This document shows positions 25,769 to 36,004 of a stretch of DNA of 64,000 nt, in pieces. The notes under the pieces were generated by a model that did no database searches, was not told where the DNA came from, and saw only the letters and a program-made list of their open reading frames with translations. A program made the position numbers and the translations under genes. The stretch's first letter is position 1, and each line of letters opens with the position of its first letter. The DNA comes from Clostridium_I sp963725425. GTDB taxonomy: Bacteria; Bacillota; Clostridia; Clostridiales; Clostridiaceae. The stretch spans positions 271,021-335,020 of the forward strand of contig CAVRYJ010000041.1 in assembly GCA_963725425.1 (NCBI GenBank), written 5' to 3'.

Positions 25769-26515
25769 ATGGAATGTATTAATCTTAAAGGTAAAACAGC
25801 AATAGTAACAGGCGCAAGTAGAGGGATTGGCAAGGCTATAGCACTAAGGCTTGCAGAATTAGGTGCAAATATTGTTGTTAACTATAGGAGTACACCAGTA
25901 GACGACCTTGTTCTGGAAATAGAGAAAAAGGGTGCTAAGGTTATAGCAATAAAAGCAGATGTAAGTAAATTTGATGAAGCAGAAATGCTTGTGAAGGAAA
26001 CTGTAGAAACATTTGGAACTTTGGATATACTAATTAATAACGCAGGAATTACAAAGGATGCACTGGTAATGAGGATGAAAGAAGAAGACTTTGACAGTGT
26101 TATAGACGTAAATTTAAAGGGAGCATTTAACACTATAAGGCATGCAAGTGGTATAATGTTTAGGAAGAGAACTGGAAGAATAATTAACATAACGTCTGTG
26201 GTAGGTATAACAGGTAATGCAGGACAAATAAATTATTCTTCAGCAAAAGCAGGACTAATAGGAATGACAAAATCTTTGGCAAAAGAACTTGGAAGCCGTG
26301 GAATAACTGTTAATGCAGTAGCACCAGGTTTTATAGGAACAGATATGAGTGATAAACTTTCTGATAAACAGAAGGAAGCTATAATTGGAAGTATTCCATT
26401 GAAAAAAGCGGGAAGTACAGAAGATGTAGCAAATCTTGTAGCATTTTTAGTATCAGATATGGCTGCATATATAACTGGTCAAGTTATAAATGTAGATGGC
26501 GGAATGGTAATGTAA
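25769..26515 (+). CDS. fabG: 3-oxoacyl-ACP reductase
   Basis: A 248-residue short-chain dehydrogenase. NADPH binding is by 'VTGASRGIGKAIA', with 'NNAGIT' next and the catalytic Ser-Tyr-Lys in 'ITSVVG...NYSSAKAG'. AAAGGAGG precedes the ATG. Located 30 bp after fabD. Confidence 0.96.
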   Translation: MECINLKGKTAIVTGASRGIGKAIALRLAELGANIVVNYRSTPVDDLVLEIEKKGAKVIAIKADVSKFDEAEMLVKETVETFGTLDILINNAGITKDALVMRMKEEDFDSVIDVNLKGAFNTIRHASGIMFRKRTGRIINITSVVGITGNAGQINYSSAKAGLIGMTKSLAKELGSRGITVNAVAPGFIGTDMSDKLSDKQKEAIIGSIPLKKAGSTEDVANLVAFLVSDMAAYITGQVINVDGGMVM

Positions 26516-26555
26516 AGGTACCTAATAGTATATATAAAAGGTAGGCGAGAAATGT

Positions 26556-27812
26556 ATGAGTAGAAGAGTAGTAATCACTGGAATGGGAGCTATCACTCCA
26601 GTAGGAAATAGCGTTGATACTTTTTGGAATTCAATTTCAAATGGGGTAGTTGGTATAGACAATATTAAAGCTTTTGATACAACTGACTTTAAAGCTAAAC
26701 TTGCAGCTGAAGTTAAGGATTTTGATCCTGAAGACTACATAGATAAAAAACAAGCAAAAAGAATGGATAGATTTTGTCAATTTGCATTAGCAGCTTCAAA
26801 GGAAGCGGTAGAAAATTCAGGCTTGAAATTTGATGAAGAAAATATGGAAAAAGTAGGAGTTATAGTAGGCTGTGGTATTGGAGGGATAGGAACAATAGAA
26901 ACACAGGTAGCTAAAATGAATTCAAAGGGACCCAATAGGGTTACACCAATGCTTATACCAATGATAATAAGTAATATGGCATCTGCAAATATAGCAATTG
27001 CATATGGTGCAAAAGGCATTTGTACTACAATTGTAAGTGCTTGTGCATCTGGAAATAATGCTATTGGAGAATCATTTCATAAGATAAGAAATAATGAAGC
27101 AGATATAATTTTTTCAGGTGGTACGGAAGCATCTATTACGCCCTTATCAGTATCTGGATTTATATCTATGACAGCGTTAAGCAGGAGCACAGATCCTAAA
27201 AGAGCATCTATACCATTCGATGCAGAGCGAAATGGTTTTGTAATGGGAGAAGGATCAGGTATATTAATATTGGAAGAATATGAGCATGCAGTAAAAAGAA
27301 ATGCTAAAATATATGCAGAGGTTGTTGGATACGGATCAACTTGTGATGCCTATCATATAACATCACCGTCACCAGACGGTGCAGAGGGAGCAAGAGCAAT
27401 TTCTATGTCCATAGAGGACGCAGGTATTAAACCAGAAGAAATTTCATATATAAATGCTCACGGAACAAGTACAACGCTAAACGATAGAACTGAAACAGCT
27501 GCTTATAAAAAGGTATTTGGTGAAAATGCATATAAGATTCCAATCAGTTCAACAAAATCTATGACAGGGCATTTACTAGGTGCAGCTGGAGCTGTTGAGG
27601 CAATAATATGCGTCAAAGCACTACAGAATAATTTTATTCCGCCTACAGTAGGTCTTGAGGTTAAAGACCCAGAATGTGATCTTGACTATGTTCCCAATGT
27701 TGGTAGAAAAGCAGAAGTTGAATATACGCTTTCAAATTCTTTGGGTTTTGGCGGACATAATGCAACAATTATATTTAAGAAGTGGGTTGGGGGTAGTAAA
27801 AATGGATTATGA
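26556..27812 (+). CDS. fabF: Beta-ketoacyl-ACP synthase II
   Basis: A 418-residue elongating condensing enzyme, with the nucleophile Cys in 'VSACASGNNAIG' and the His residues in 'NAHGTSTTLNDRTE' and 'GHLLGAAGAVEA'. Its stop overlaps the accB start by 11 nt, linking synthase and carboxylase translation. Confidence 0.96.
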   Translation: MSRRVVITGMGAITPVGNSVDTFWNSISNGVVGIDNIKAFDTTDFKAKLAAEVKDFDPEDYIDKKQAKRMDRFCQFALAASKEAVENSGLKFDEENMEKVGVIVGCGIGGIGTIETQVAKMNSKGPNRVTPMLIPMIISNMASANIAIAYGAKGICTTIVSACASGNNAIGESFHKIRNNEADIIFSGGTEASITPLSVSGFISMTALSRSTDPKRASIPFDAERNGFVMGEGSGILILEEYEHAVKRNAKIYAEVVGYGSTCDAYHITSPSPDGAEGARAISMSIEDAGIKPEEISYINAHGTSTTLNDRTETAAYKKVFGENAYKIPISSTKSMTGHLLGAAGAVEAIICVKALQNNFIPPTVGLEVKDPECDLDYVPNVGRKAEVEYTLSNSLGFGGHNATIIFKKWVGGSKNGL

Positions 27813-28257
27813 AGCCATAAAGGGTCTTATTAAGACTGCATCAGAAGCAGAATTAACATATTTGAATATTGAATCTGAAGGTATTCATATAATAATGAAG
27901 AAGGGCTCAGAGGAAATTGCCAATGACATTTTATTAGAAGATAAGGTGACAACTGGTAAAATTAGTGAAGCTAGAGAAATTGTAAAAAATGATAAGCTAG
28001 TTATAGAAGATATAAATATTAAGGTGGTAAAGTCACCAATAGTTGGAACATTTTACGCTTCAGGAGATCCAAAGGCAGGAACTTTCACAAAAGTTGGAAG
28101 CAAAGTTAAAAAGGGTGATGTGCTTTGTATCATTGAAGCAATGAAGCTTATGAATGAGATTGATGCTGAATTTGAAGGTGAAGTAATAGAAGTTTTAGTG
28201 GAAAATGAGCAGATGGTTGAATATGGTCAGGGTCTATTCAAAATAAAGTGTAATTAG
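27802..28257 (+). CDS. accB: Biotin carboxyl carrier protein of acetyl-CoA carboxylase
   Basis: A 151-residue protein. The C-terminal biotinyl domain has the Lys in 'CIIEAMKLMNEI' and the thumb-like 'SPIVGTFYASGDP'. The start is ATG 27802 within the end of fabF, with GGGGG upstream; an earlier in-frame ATG lies deep in fabF and is not used. Confidence 0.95.
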   Translation: MDYEAIKGLIKTASEAELTYLNIESEGIHIIMKKGSEEIANDILLEDKVTTGKISEAREIVKNDKLVIEDINIKVVKSPIVGTFYASGDPKAGTFTKVGSKVKKGDVLCIIEAMKLMNEIDAEFEGEVIEVLVENEQMVEYGQGLFKIKCN

Positions 28258-28286
28258 GTCATTATTACGGTGAATGGAGAAAAATT

Positions 28287-28712
28287 ATGAGTTTAGATGT
28301 AAAGCAAATAATGGAAATAATACCACACAGATATCCTATGTTATTAGTTGACAAGGTTGAAGTACTAGAGCCAGGTGTTAGAGCAGTAGGATACAAAAAT
28401 GTTACAATGAATGAACCTTTTTTTCAAGGGCATTTTCCTAGTAATCCTATAATGCCAGGAGTCTTGCAAATTGAAGCAATGGCTCAACTTGGGGCCATTG
28501 CATTACTTAGTATGGAACAATTTAAGGGGAAGACACCTCTATTTGGTGGAATAAAAGCAGCAAAATTTAGAGGTATGGTTGTGCCCGGTGACATACTAAA
28601 ACTTGAGATTGAAATAGTAAAAATCAAGGGTATTGCAGGTATTGGCAAGGGTATTGCTTCAGTAGACGGAAAAAAGGTAGCAGAAGCTGAGCTCACCTTT
28701 ATGATAATATAG
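28287..28712 (+). CDS. fabZ: 3-hydroxyacyl-ACP dehydratase
   Basis: A 141-residue hotdog dehydratase. The catalytic His is in 'QGHFPSNPIMPGVLQIEAMAQ' with its Glu, and 'IPHRYPMLLVD' is at the N-terminus. It is embedded between accB and accC, as is usual in clostridia. Confidence 0.96.
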   Translation: MSLDVKQIMEIIPHRYPMLLVDKVEVLEPGVRAVGYKNVTMNEPFFQGHFPSNPIMPGVLQIEAMAQLGAIALLSMEQFKGKTPLFGGIKAAKFRGMVVPGDILKLEIEIVKIKGIAGIGKGIASVDGKKVAEAELTFMII

Positions 28713-28736
28713 GGTTTAAAAATAAAAAATAAGAAC

Positions 28737-28797
28737 TAAGGCATCTTCAAAAAAATAACTGATCAAGTTGCTAGTCTATTTTCTTTCAGATGCCCAA
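28737..28797. repeat. GGCATCT repeat inside the fab-acc operon
   Basis: TAAGGCATCTTCAAAAAAATAAC...TATTTTCTTTCAGATGCCCAA between fabZ and accC. It would form a hairpin in the operon transcript 24 bp before the accC start, possibly tuning or stabilising the downstream part. Confidence 0.8.
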
Positions 28798-28820
28798 ACT
28801 TTAGAAATGGAGAGATAGTT

Positions 28821-30164
28821 ATGCTTAAAAAAATATTGATTGCTAATCGAGGTGAGATAGCAGTTAGGATAATAAGAGCCTGTCAAGAAATGGGAATCGC
28901 TACAGTTGCAGTTTATTCTGAGATTGATAGAGATGCAATGCATACCCAAATCGCAGATGAGGCAGTTTGTATTGGTCCAGCTAAATCTCAAGATAGCTAT
29001 TTAAATATGCAAAATATAATAAGTGCAACAGTGCTTACAGGTGCACAGGCTATTCATCCCGGTTTCGGATTCTTGTCTGAAAACAGTAAGTTTGCAAAAA
29101 TGTGTGAGGAATGCAACATCGTATTTATAGGACCGGATGCGGCAACTATTGATAATATGGGAAATAAAGCTAAGGCTAGAGAGTTAATGATTAAAGCAGG
29201 AGTTCCAGTTATTCCTGGTACAAAGGGCGCTGTAGAGGGTTTAGAAGATGCAGTTAATCAAGCTGTTAAAATTGGATTTCCTGTAATGATAAAGGCATCT
29301 GCTGGTGGCGGTGGAAAAGGAATAAGAATAGTTAATGAAAAGAAAGAATTTAAGAGAGCCTTTGAAACAGCACAAACGGAAGCTAGAGTTTCTTTTGGCG
29401 ATGATACTATGTACATAGAAAAGTTTATAGAAGACCCAAGACATGTAGAATTTCAAATATTGGGTGATGATTTTGGAAATATACTATATCTTGGCGAAAG
29501 GGATTGTTCAATTCAAAGGAGAAACCAAAAAGTTCTTGAAGAAGCTCCTTCACCTGTTATGACAGAAAGCCTTAGGAAAAGAATGGGCGAAATGGCAGTA
29601 AAGGCTGCTAGAGCTGTAAATTATAAGAATGCTGGAACCATAGAGTTTTTATTAGATAAACACGGAAATTTTTATTTCATGGAAATGAATACACGTATAC
29701 AGGTGGAACATCCAATTACTGAAATGGTAACGGGTACTGATCTATTAAAAGAGCAGATAAAGATCTCATCAGGTAATGAAATTAGTTTTAAACAAGAAGA
29801 TATTAAAATTTCAGGTCATGCAATAGAATGTCGTATAAATGCAGAAAATCCGGATAAAGGATTTAGACCTTCTCCAGGAGAAATAAAAGCTCTTAATTTT
29901 CCAGGAGGACTTGGAGTAAGAATTGACAGTGCAGTGTTTCAAGGTTATGTAATTCCACCAACTTATGATTCCATGATAGCTAAGTTAATTGTCTATGGTA
30001 AAGATAGAGATGAGGCAATAAGTAAAATGAAGAGAGCACTTGGCGAATTTGTTATAGAAGGTGTTGATACAAACATCGATTTCCAGTATAAAATACTTAA
30101 TAACGAAGCTTTTATTGCTGGAGAATATAATACTAGTTTCATAAAGAATGAATTTAATCTATAA
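28821..30164 (+). CDS. accC: Biotin carboxylase subunit of acetyl-CoA carboxylase
   Basis: A 447-residue ATP-grasp enzyme that carboxylates biotin on AccB. It has 'ILIANRGEIAVRIIRA', the Gly-rich 'KASAGGGGKGIRI', 'EMNTRIQVEHPITEM' and 'SPGEIKALNFPGG'. Full length. Its ribosome site is GGAGAG. Confidence 0.97.
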   Translation: MLKKILIANRGEIAVRIIRACQEMGIATVAVYSEIDRDAMHTQIADEAVCIGPAKSQDSYLNMQNIISATVLTGAQAIHPGFGFLSENSKFAKMCEECNIVFIGPDAATIDNMGNKAKARELMIKAGVPVIPGTKGAVEGLEDAVNQAVKIGFPVMIKASAGGGGKGIRIVNEKKEFKRAFETAQTEARVSFGDDTMYIEKFIEDPRHVEFQILGDDFGNILYLGERDCSIQRRNQKVLEEAPSPVMTESLRKRMGEMAVKAARAVNYKNAGTIEFLLDKHGNFYFMEMNTRIQVEHPITEMVTGTDLLKEQIKISSGNEISFKQEDIKISGHAIECRINAENPDKGFRPSPGEIKALNFPGGLGVRIDSAVFQGYVIPPTYDSMIAKLIVYGKDRDEAISKMKRALGEFVIEGVDTNIDFQYKILNNEAFIAGEYNTSFIKNEFNL

Positions 30165-30236
30165 TAAAGGGAACAGAACTTCTTGGAAGTATTTCTTTGA
30201 AGATTCCAAATGTATGGTAAAGGTTAGGTGAATTAT

Positions 30237-31094
30237 ATGGGATTGTTCAGAAAGAGAAAGTATATTACCGTTAGTAATACTAAAATAGATTATGATGAGG
30301 ATATATTAAGAGAACAGCAGCCTATAATACCAAATGGTATGTGGGTGAAATGCCCAAAGTGTGGAAGGATAATATATAATAAGGATTTAGAAGAAAACTT
30401 AAAGGTTTGTGGAAATTGTAATGCTCACATTAGGTTAACTGCAAGGGAGAGAATAGAACTTACTATAGATAAGGGTACCTTTGTTGAATTTGATGCTGAC
30501 ATGAAATCTACAAATCCTTTGGACTTTCCAGACTATGACGTTAAAACGGAAAAAATGAGAGAAAAAACAGGCATAAATGATGCTGTGATTACTGGCATGG
30601 GAACAATAGGTGATAAACCTGTAATAATAGCGGTAATGGATAGCAATTTTATGATGGCTAGCATGGGATGCGTTGTTGGTGAAAAGATAACAAGGGCAGT
30701 AGAAACCTCAACTGGTAAGGGGTTGCCATTAATAATATTTACAGCATCAGGTGGTGCAAGAATGCAGGAAGGTATGTTCTCGTTAATGCAGATGGCAAAG
30801 ACTAGTAGTGCCATAGCAAAACATGATGACAAAGGACTTTTATATATTACAGTTCTTACAGATCCAACCACAGGTGGAGTAACTGCAAGTTTTGCTATGC
30901 TTGGTGACATAATATTATCAGAGCCGGGTGCTTTGGTTGGATTTGCAGGTAGGAGGGTTATTGAGCAAACGCTTAATGAAGAATTGCCAAAAGAATTTCA
31001 AAGCGCTGAATTTTTATTGGAACATGGATTTATAGATAAGATAGTGGCAAGAGTGGAATTAAAAAAAATACTGTGCGATCTTTTACCAGATTAG
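30237..31094 (+). CDS. accD: Acetyl-CoA carboxylase carboxyltransferase beta subunit
   Basis: A 285-residue protein with an N-terminal zinc ribbon (CPKCGR...CGNC, ~residues 36-58) and a crotonase-fold carboxyltransferase domain ('TASGGARMQEG', 'DPTTGGVTASFAMLGD'). The ATG at 30237 is preferred over GTG 30228 because TTAGGTG is the ribosome site. Confidence 0.95.
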   Translation: MGLFRKRKYITVSNTKIDYDEDILREQQPIIPNGMWVKCPKCGRIIYNKDLEENLKVCGNCNAHIRLTARERIELTIDKGTFVEFDADMKSTNPLDFPDYDVKTEKMREKTGINDAVITGMGTIGDKPVIIAVMDSNFMMASMGCVVGEKITRAVETSTGKGLPLIIFTASGGARMQEGMFSLMQMAKTSSAIAKHDDKGLLYITVLTDPTTGGVTASFAMLGDIILSEPGALVGFAGRRVIEQTLNEELPKEFQSAEFLLEHGFIDKIVARVELKKILCDLLPD

Positions 31095-31111
31095 AAGTGG
31101 AGTGATATAGA

Positions 31112-31930
31112 ATGGATATAGAAGAAAGTAAAAATTTATCTGCATGGGAGAGACTTAACATTGCAAGAAGGATAGATAGACCAACGACACTTGATTACAT
31201 AGAAAATATATTTGATTCATTTATAGAGCTTCATGGAGATCGTAAGTTTGGAGATGATCCTAGCATAGTAGGTGGTATTGCAAAAATAGAAGGCATATCC
31301 GTTACTGTTGTTGGAATACAAAAGGGCAGAAACACTAAAGAAAACATAAAGAGAAATTTTGGAATGCCAAACCCTGAAGGTTATAGGAAAGCCCTTAGAC
31401 TGATGAAACAAGCTGAGAAATTCAGAAGACCTGTAATCTGTTTTGTAGATACGCCAGGGGCATATTGTGGCGTGGGTGCTGAGGAAAGAGGACAGGGCAA
31501 TGCTATAGCTGAAAATATTATGAGAATGTCAGCGCTTAAAACACCTATAATATCAATAGTTATTGGAGAAGGTGGGAGTGGTGGAGCACTGGCACTAGCA
31601 GTTGCAGATCAAGTGTGGATGCTTAAAAATGCTGTATATTCTGTATTATCTCCAGAAGGTTTCGCAAGTATACTTTGGAGAGATGGCAAGAGAGCACAAG
31701 AGGCAGCAAACGTAATGAAGATAACAGCTGATGATTTGCTAGGTTATGATATTATTGATAAGATTATAAGTGAGCCTGAGGAAGGTGCACATACTGATTT
31801 GAAATATATGTGTAAAAATATAAAAGATGCTTTGATGGAAGCTATGCCAGGTCTTATGGTAAAGGATATGGAAATATTACTTCAAGAAAGATATGATAAG
31901 TTTAGAAAAATAGGTAGATTTGAAGAATAA
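31112..31930 (+). CDS. accA: Acetyl-CoA carboxylase carboxyltransferase alpha subunit
   Basis: A 272-residue partner of AccD, with 'FIELHGDRKFGDDPSIVGG', 'DTPGAYCGVGAEERGQGNAIA' and 'IGEGGSGGALALAVADQV'. Last gene of the cluster, closed by a strong terminator. Confidence 0.96.
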   Translation: MDIEESKNLSAWERLNIARRIDRPTTLDYIENIFDSFIELHGDRKFGDDPSIVGGIAKIEGISVTVVGIQKGRNTKENIKRNFGMPNPEGYRKALRLMKQAEKFRRPVICFVDTPGAYCGVGAEERGQGNAIAENIMRMSALKTPIISIVIGEGGSGGALALAVADQVWMLKNAVYSVLSPEGFASILWRDGKRAQEAANVMKITADDLLGYDIIDKIISEPEEGAHTDLKYMCKNIKDALMEAMPGLMVKDMEILLQERYDKFRKIGRFEE

Positions 31931-31960
31931 GCAAAGTTGTCGGTATAAATAATGTAAAAA

Positions 31961-32008
31961 GAATAGGCTAAGATAAAATGATAAAAATCATTTTATCTTA
32001 GCCTATTC
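31961..32008. terminator. Bidirectional terminator between accA and ldh
   Basis: A 22-bp perfect stem (31961-31982 with 31987-32008) and an AAAA loop, between convergent genes. Confidence 0.85.
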
Positions 32009-32042
32009 TCAAATCATTAAAAATAGATAATTGATGTTATAC

Positions 32043-33005
32043 TTATTTTCTTATATTTAAATCATCTAGTATTTTGCCTAGATTATTGGCGCTGATTTTT
32101 AATTTTTCAATTTCTTCATTAGAAAGAGGTACTTCTAATTTTTTACTTATACCATCACTATTAATAATACAAGGAATGCTTAGAGCTACATTTTCTATTC
32201 CATATTCACCATCAAGGGTTGTAGATACTGGTAGAATACTTAATTCATTGAGGAGAACTGCTTTTACAATTCTGCTAACACTCATCGCTATCCCTGAACT
32301 TGTATAACCTTTTAATTGAAGTATTTTCAGACCAGTAGTTTTTGCTTCATCTAATATTGCATCGGTATCAAGTGGCTCTGTGCTACCTAAAAACTTGTCA
32401 AATGCACTATAGGGAATTCCGGCTACATTAACAAGACTCCAGGTTGCAAAGGCACTTTCACCATGTTCACCAAGTACATATCCATGTACATTTTTAGTGT
32501 CAACTAAATATTTCATTGCTAGTATCCTTCTAAGTCTAGCAGTATCAAGAAGTGTTCCTGTCCCGATAATCTTTTCTTTTGGATAATCAAAATTATTTTG
32601 GGCTAGATATGTAACTATATCAACGGGATTTGTAACAATAACTATAATTGCATCCTTGGTATATTTAGTTATAGAGGACATGACATCATTCATAACTTTA
32701 ACATTTTTATCTGCTAATAACAATCTATCTAAAGTTTCACCAGGCTTAATACTTGGGCCAGCTGTCATTATTATAATTTGAGCATCAGTGCAATCATTAT
32801 AGTCTCCAACTCTAAGAAGCACATTAGGACTATATGCAAAGGAAGTTGTATGACTTGCGTCAAGGGTTTCACCCTTTGCCTTGTTAACATTGTTGTCTAT
32901 AACTACAATTTCAGCTACAAGACCTAGGCTTAGCACTGAATTCATAACAGCTGAGCCAACCATACCAGCACCGATAATAACTACTTTGTTTTTTACTGGT
33001 TTCAT
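32043..33005 (-). CDS. ldh: L-lactate dehydrogenase
   Basis: A 320-residue NAD-dependent dehydrogenase of the LDH/MDH family. It has the dinucleotide loop 'VVIIGAGMVGSAV', the catalytic Asp-Arg region 'GTLLDTARLRRIL', the active-site His in 'LGEHGESAF', and 'TNPVDIVTY'. The substrate-loop residues look like lactate rather than malate dehydrogenase, which I infer rather than prove. A good -35/-10 lies ~65 bp upstream, beside an inserted transposon. Confidence 0.88.
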   Translation of the reverse strand: MKPVKNKVVIIGAGMVGSAVMNSVLSLGLVAEIVVIDNNVNKAKGETLDASHTTSFAYSPNVLLRVGDYNDCTDAQIIIMTAGPSIKPGETLDRLLLADKNVKVMNDVMSSITKYTKDAIIVIVTNPVDIVTYLAQNNFDYPKEKIIGTGTLLDTARLRRILAMKYLVDTKNVHGYVLGEHGESAFATWSLVNVAGIPYSAFDKFLGSTEPLDTDAILDEAKTTGLKILQLKGYTSSGIAMSVSRIVKAVLLNELSILPVSTTLDGEYGIENVALSIPCIINSDGISKKLEVPLSNEEIEKLKISANNLGKILDDLNIRK

Positions 33006-33070
33006 TTAATATTCCTCCTTGTAAATAATTTGATTTTGTTATAATTAATAGTAACTAATTACAGTTAAAC

Positions 33071-33099
33071 AGTTTAGTTTATTATCTTAATTTTGTCAA
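33071..33099 (-). promoter_or_regulatory. Probable ldh promoter
   Basis: On the minus strand a TTGACA -35 (33094-33099), a 17-bp spacer and a TAAACT -10 (33071-33076) face ldh. The inserted ISNCY element's left direct repeat begins at the outer edge of the -35 box. Confidence 0.55.
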
Positions 33100-33126
33100 T
33101 ACAACATTAATCTTCAATCATAATTT
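33099..33126. repeat. Left 28-bp direct repeat (target duplication) of the ISNCY-like element
   Basis: The 28-bp sequence beginning ATACAACATTAATCTTC recurs exactly at 36494-36521 on the other side of the element. IS1202-type insertions are known to make unusually long target duplications (about 24-29 bp). Confidence 0.88.
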
Positions 33127-34285
33127 CTGATTGAATTGTGATAATGTCTTATTATACCGAATTTGATTATGTCCCAAAAGAATGTAGTATAATAAAACCT
33201 CATGACTAAGAAATGAGGTGGACAAAATCAGAAAGGTAGATTTAAGGATGAATGAAAATGCAAAATATAAAATAATAAAAAAATTAGTAGATATTAATGG
33301 CAATAAGCGAAGAGCAGCTATAGAACTTAATTGCACTGCTAGACATATTAATAGAATGATTATTGGCTATAAAGAAAAAGGAAAGAGCTTTTTTATCCAT
33401 GGAAACCGTGGCGTAAAACCTGCACACGCTTTACCAGATGCTACAAGACAAACTATTGTTGATTTATATTGCACAAAGTATGAAGACAGCAATCTGACTC
33501 ATTTTTCAGAGCTATTAAAAGATTTTGAAGGAATTACAGTTTCATCAAACACTGTACGTTCCATCCTTTTACAGGAATTCATCCTGTCACCAAAGGCAAA
33601 TCGTGTTACTAAAAAAGCTTTACAAGCAAAACTAATAGATATGGGAAAGTCTACAAAATCGAAGGAAAAAGCTAGTATTATTCAGAACTCCATTCTTGCT
33701 ATTGAAGAAGCACATCCTAGACGCCCGAGATGTGCATACTTTGGAGAAATGCTACAGATGGATGCATCTGTTCATCTTTGGTTTGGTGAGTCCAAGAGCC
33801 AACTTCATATCGCTGTAGACGATTCTACCGGAGCTATTGTAGGCGCTTATTTTGATGCCCAAGAAACGCTAAATGGATATTATCATGTACTTGAGCAAAT
33901 ATTGAAAACCGACGGTATTCCATATATGTTTTACACCGATAGGCGTACAGTTTTTGAGTATAAACAGAAAAGATCCCCTTCTATCTAAGAGGACACTTTC
34001 ACTCAATTTGGCTATGCATGCAAACAACTTGGAATCGATATTAAAACCACCAGTATTCCACAAGCTAAGGGACGAGTGGAACGAATGTTCCAAACACTGC
34101 AATCAAGACTCCCAATTGAATTGCGCTTAGCCGGAGTAGGCACACTTGATCAAGCAAATGAATTTTTAAACTCCTACATAAAAAAATTCAATGCTCAGTT
34201 TGCGCTACCATTAGATAATATCAAATCTGTATTTGAAACACAACCTAGTATTGAAAAAATCAATTTAACTCTTGGTGTACTTGAT

Positions 34286-36004
34286 CCCGGATTATTCATG
34301 ACGTATAAAAAACCATGCTTTGCATGGCTTAAATACTGATTTTCATAAATATTTAACTTTTCACCTAAAAAGTGATGAAAAGTATAGAAAAAAAGCCTCA
34401 AATTTGTTATGGTTAATTTGCAGAAAAACTAATAACAAAGGAGAGACTCATATGTGCAGTTTAATAGAAAAATCACTAAATTTCAATAGCAAAATAAAAA
34501 TAAATTTTAAAGGTGGAAATTTGACATCAGATGCTGGTCTTTTATTATACAAAGAATTTGATGAAAAAATTGGATTTAGTAAGACCATCAAAAATAATCT
34601 TTATGTAAATGATCCATCTGCAGAATCAAGAACTCATAAAAATGAAGATATTTCTATTCAAAAAATATATCAGTACATTGCAGGCTATAATGCGGATAAT
34701 GATGCTGATGAACTAAGGTATGATCCAACTTTCACTAATATTCTAAATAAGGAAGCTCTCGCTTCTCAACCAACCTTATCAAGATTTAATAGCAGAGTTA
34801 ATATCAAGACACTAAAAAGTTATGAACAAATTAATGAGATATTACAAGATAAGACATATTCTTTATCAATGCCTGAACATATTCTCTTTGATATAGATTC
34901 TACAAATTTGAAGACTTATGGTGAGCAGTATGGTTCAGATTATAATTCTCACTATGGGACCAATGGATATCATCCGTTACTTATGTTTGATGGATTAACT
35001 GGAGATTTAATTAAAGCGGAGCTTCGCTCTGGAAACGTATATACGTCAAGACAAGCTGTAAGATTTATTGGTCCTGTTCTTAAAAGATATATAAGTAAGT
35101 ACCCTTCTATGACAAGATTTATAAGAGGAGATAGTGGCTTTGCTATTCCAGAATTATATGAGATTGCAGAACAGCTAGATACTTTTTATGCTATAAGATT
35201 AAAAGTCAGCTCTCAACTTTATAAGTTAGCTTCTGAATTTGCTAAAAGAATGTCCTCACTTTGTAAAAGGGACATGATTTCATCTCATGTTATTTATGGT
35301 GAATTTAAATATAAAGCCTCAAGTTGGAAAAAAGAACGCAGAGTTGTTGTCAAAATAGAAAAGCCCGAAGGGCAAATGTGTTATAACTATACTTTTATTG
35401 TTACAAACATGACATTATTTCCGGAATTAGTTATTAAATTCTATTGTAACAGAGGTGTGATGGAAAACTTTATAAAGGAAGGAAAGCTCGGTTTGTCTTT
35501 TGATAAGATGAGCAGCACTGAATTTATAGCTAATGCAAATAAACTTCAAGAAATGGTACTAGCGTATAATTTCAATAACTGGTTCAGAAATCTTTGTTTA
35601 GATAAAACACCGATGAAATCTATGACAATTCAAACTATTCGTACAAGGTTGATTAAGGTTGCTGCCAAAATAATTAAAGGCGGACGATACTTAAAGTTTA
35701 AGCTATGCAGTAGTTGCCCATATAAAAAGGTATTTTGGAATATCTTAAATAAAATCCAAGAAATTCCTTTAGCTACGTGATTACATAATTTGTTTTTTTA
35801 CTTGTAAAATATGGTAATAATATATTTTTAAGAACTCGAGGGAGTAGTCTGCCCTTTTATTGATGACAATATATGTAATTGATGATTTTCTGATATATTC
35901 CTACCAATCGCTGAAAATTTTCATCCTAAGAAATGAACAAATTCAAATTCTACGAGATTTTTAACACAAATTTCCATAAAATTTGAACTCATGAATAATC
36001 CGGG
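34286..36004 (+). mobile_element. IS1380-family insertion sequence
   Basis: 1,719 bp with perfect 16-bp terminal inverted repeats CCCGGATTATTCATGA (34286-34301 and 35989-36004). A 5-bp target duplication TTGAT (34281-34285 and 36005-36009) flanks it. The single transposase gene is intact, so this is a recent insertion into the older ISNCY element. From 35781 to 35988 there is only non-coding IS tail. Confidence 0.93.
34452..35780 (+). CDS. IS1380-family transposase
   Basis: A 442-residue DDE transposase of the IS4/IS1380 type. Landmarks are 'LTSDAGLLLYKEFDEKIG', 'ASQPTLSRFNSRV', 'FDIDSTNLKTYGEQYG' (catalytic Asp), 'IRGDSGFAIPELYE' (second Asp) and 'YCNRGVMENFIKEGK' (Y-x-x-R-G-x-x-E, catalytic Glu). 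The ATG at 34452 has AAGGAGAG upstream; an earlier in-frame ATG lacks one. It appears functional. Confidence 0.92.
   Translation: MCSLIEKSLNFNSKIKINFKGGNLTSDAGLLLYKEFDEKIGFSKTIKNNLYVNDPSAESRTHKNEDISIQKIYQYIAGYNADNDADELRYDPTFTNILNKEALASQPTLSRFNSRVNIKTLKSYEQINEILQDKTYSLSMPEHILFDIDSTNLKTYGEQYGSDYNSHYGTNGYHPLLMFDGLTGDLIKAELRSGNVYTSRQAVRFIGPVLKRYISKYPSMTRFIRGDSGFAIPELYEIAEQLDTFYAIRLKVSSQLYKLASEFAKRMSSLCKRDMISSHVIYGEFKYKASSWKKERRVVVKIEKPEGQMCYNYTFIVTNMTLFPELVIKFYCNRGVMENFIKEGKLGLSFDKMSSTEFIANANKLQEMVLAYNFNNWFRNLCLDKTPMKSMTIQTIRTRLIKVAAKIIKGGRYLKFKLCSSCPYKKVFWNILNKIQEIPLAT

Noticed and set aside
32043..33005. Malate dehydrogenase instead of lactate dehydrogenase
   Set aside because: Overall motifs and length fit clostridial LDH better, though the substrate loop was judged by eye only.
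33025..33060. Rex operator at ldh (TTGTTATAATTAATAGTAAC)
   Set aside because: Only one good TTGTTA half; the second half does not match TAACAA.
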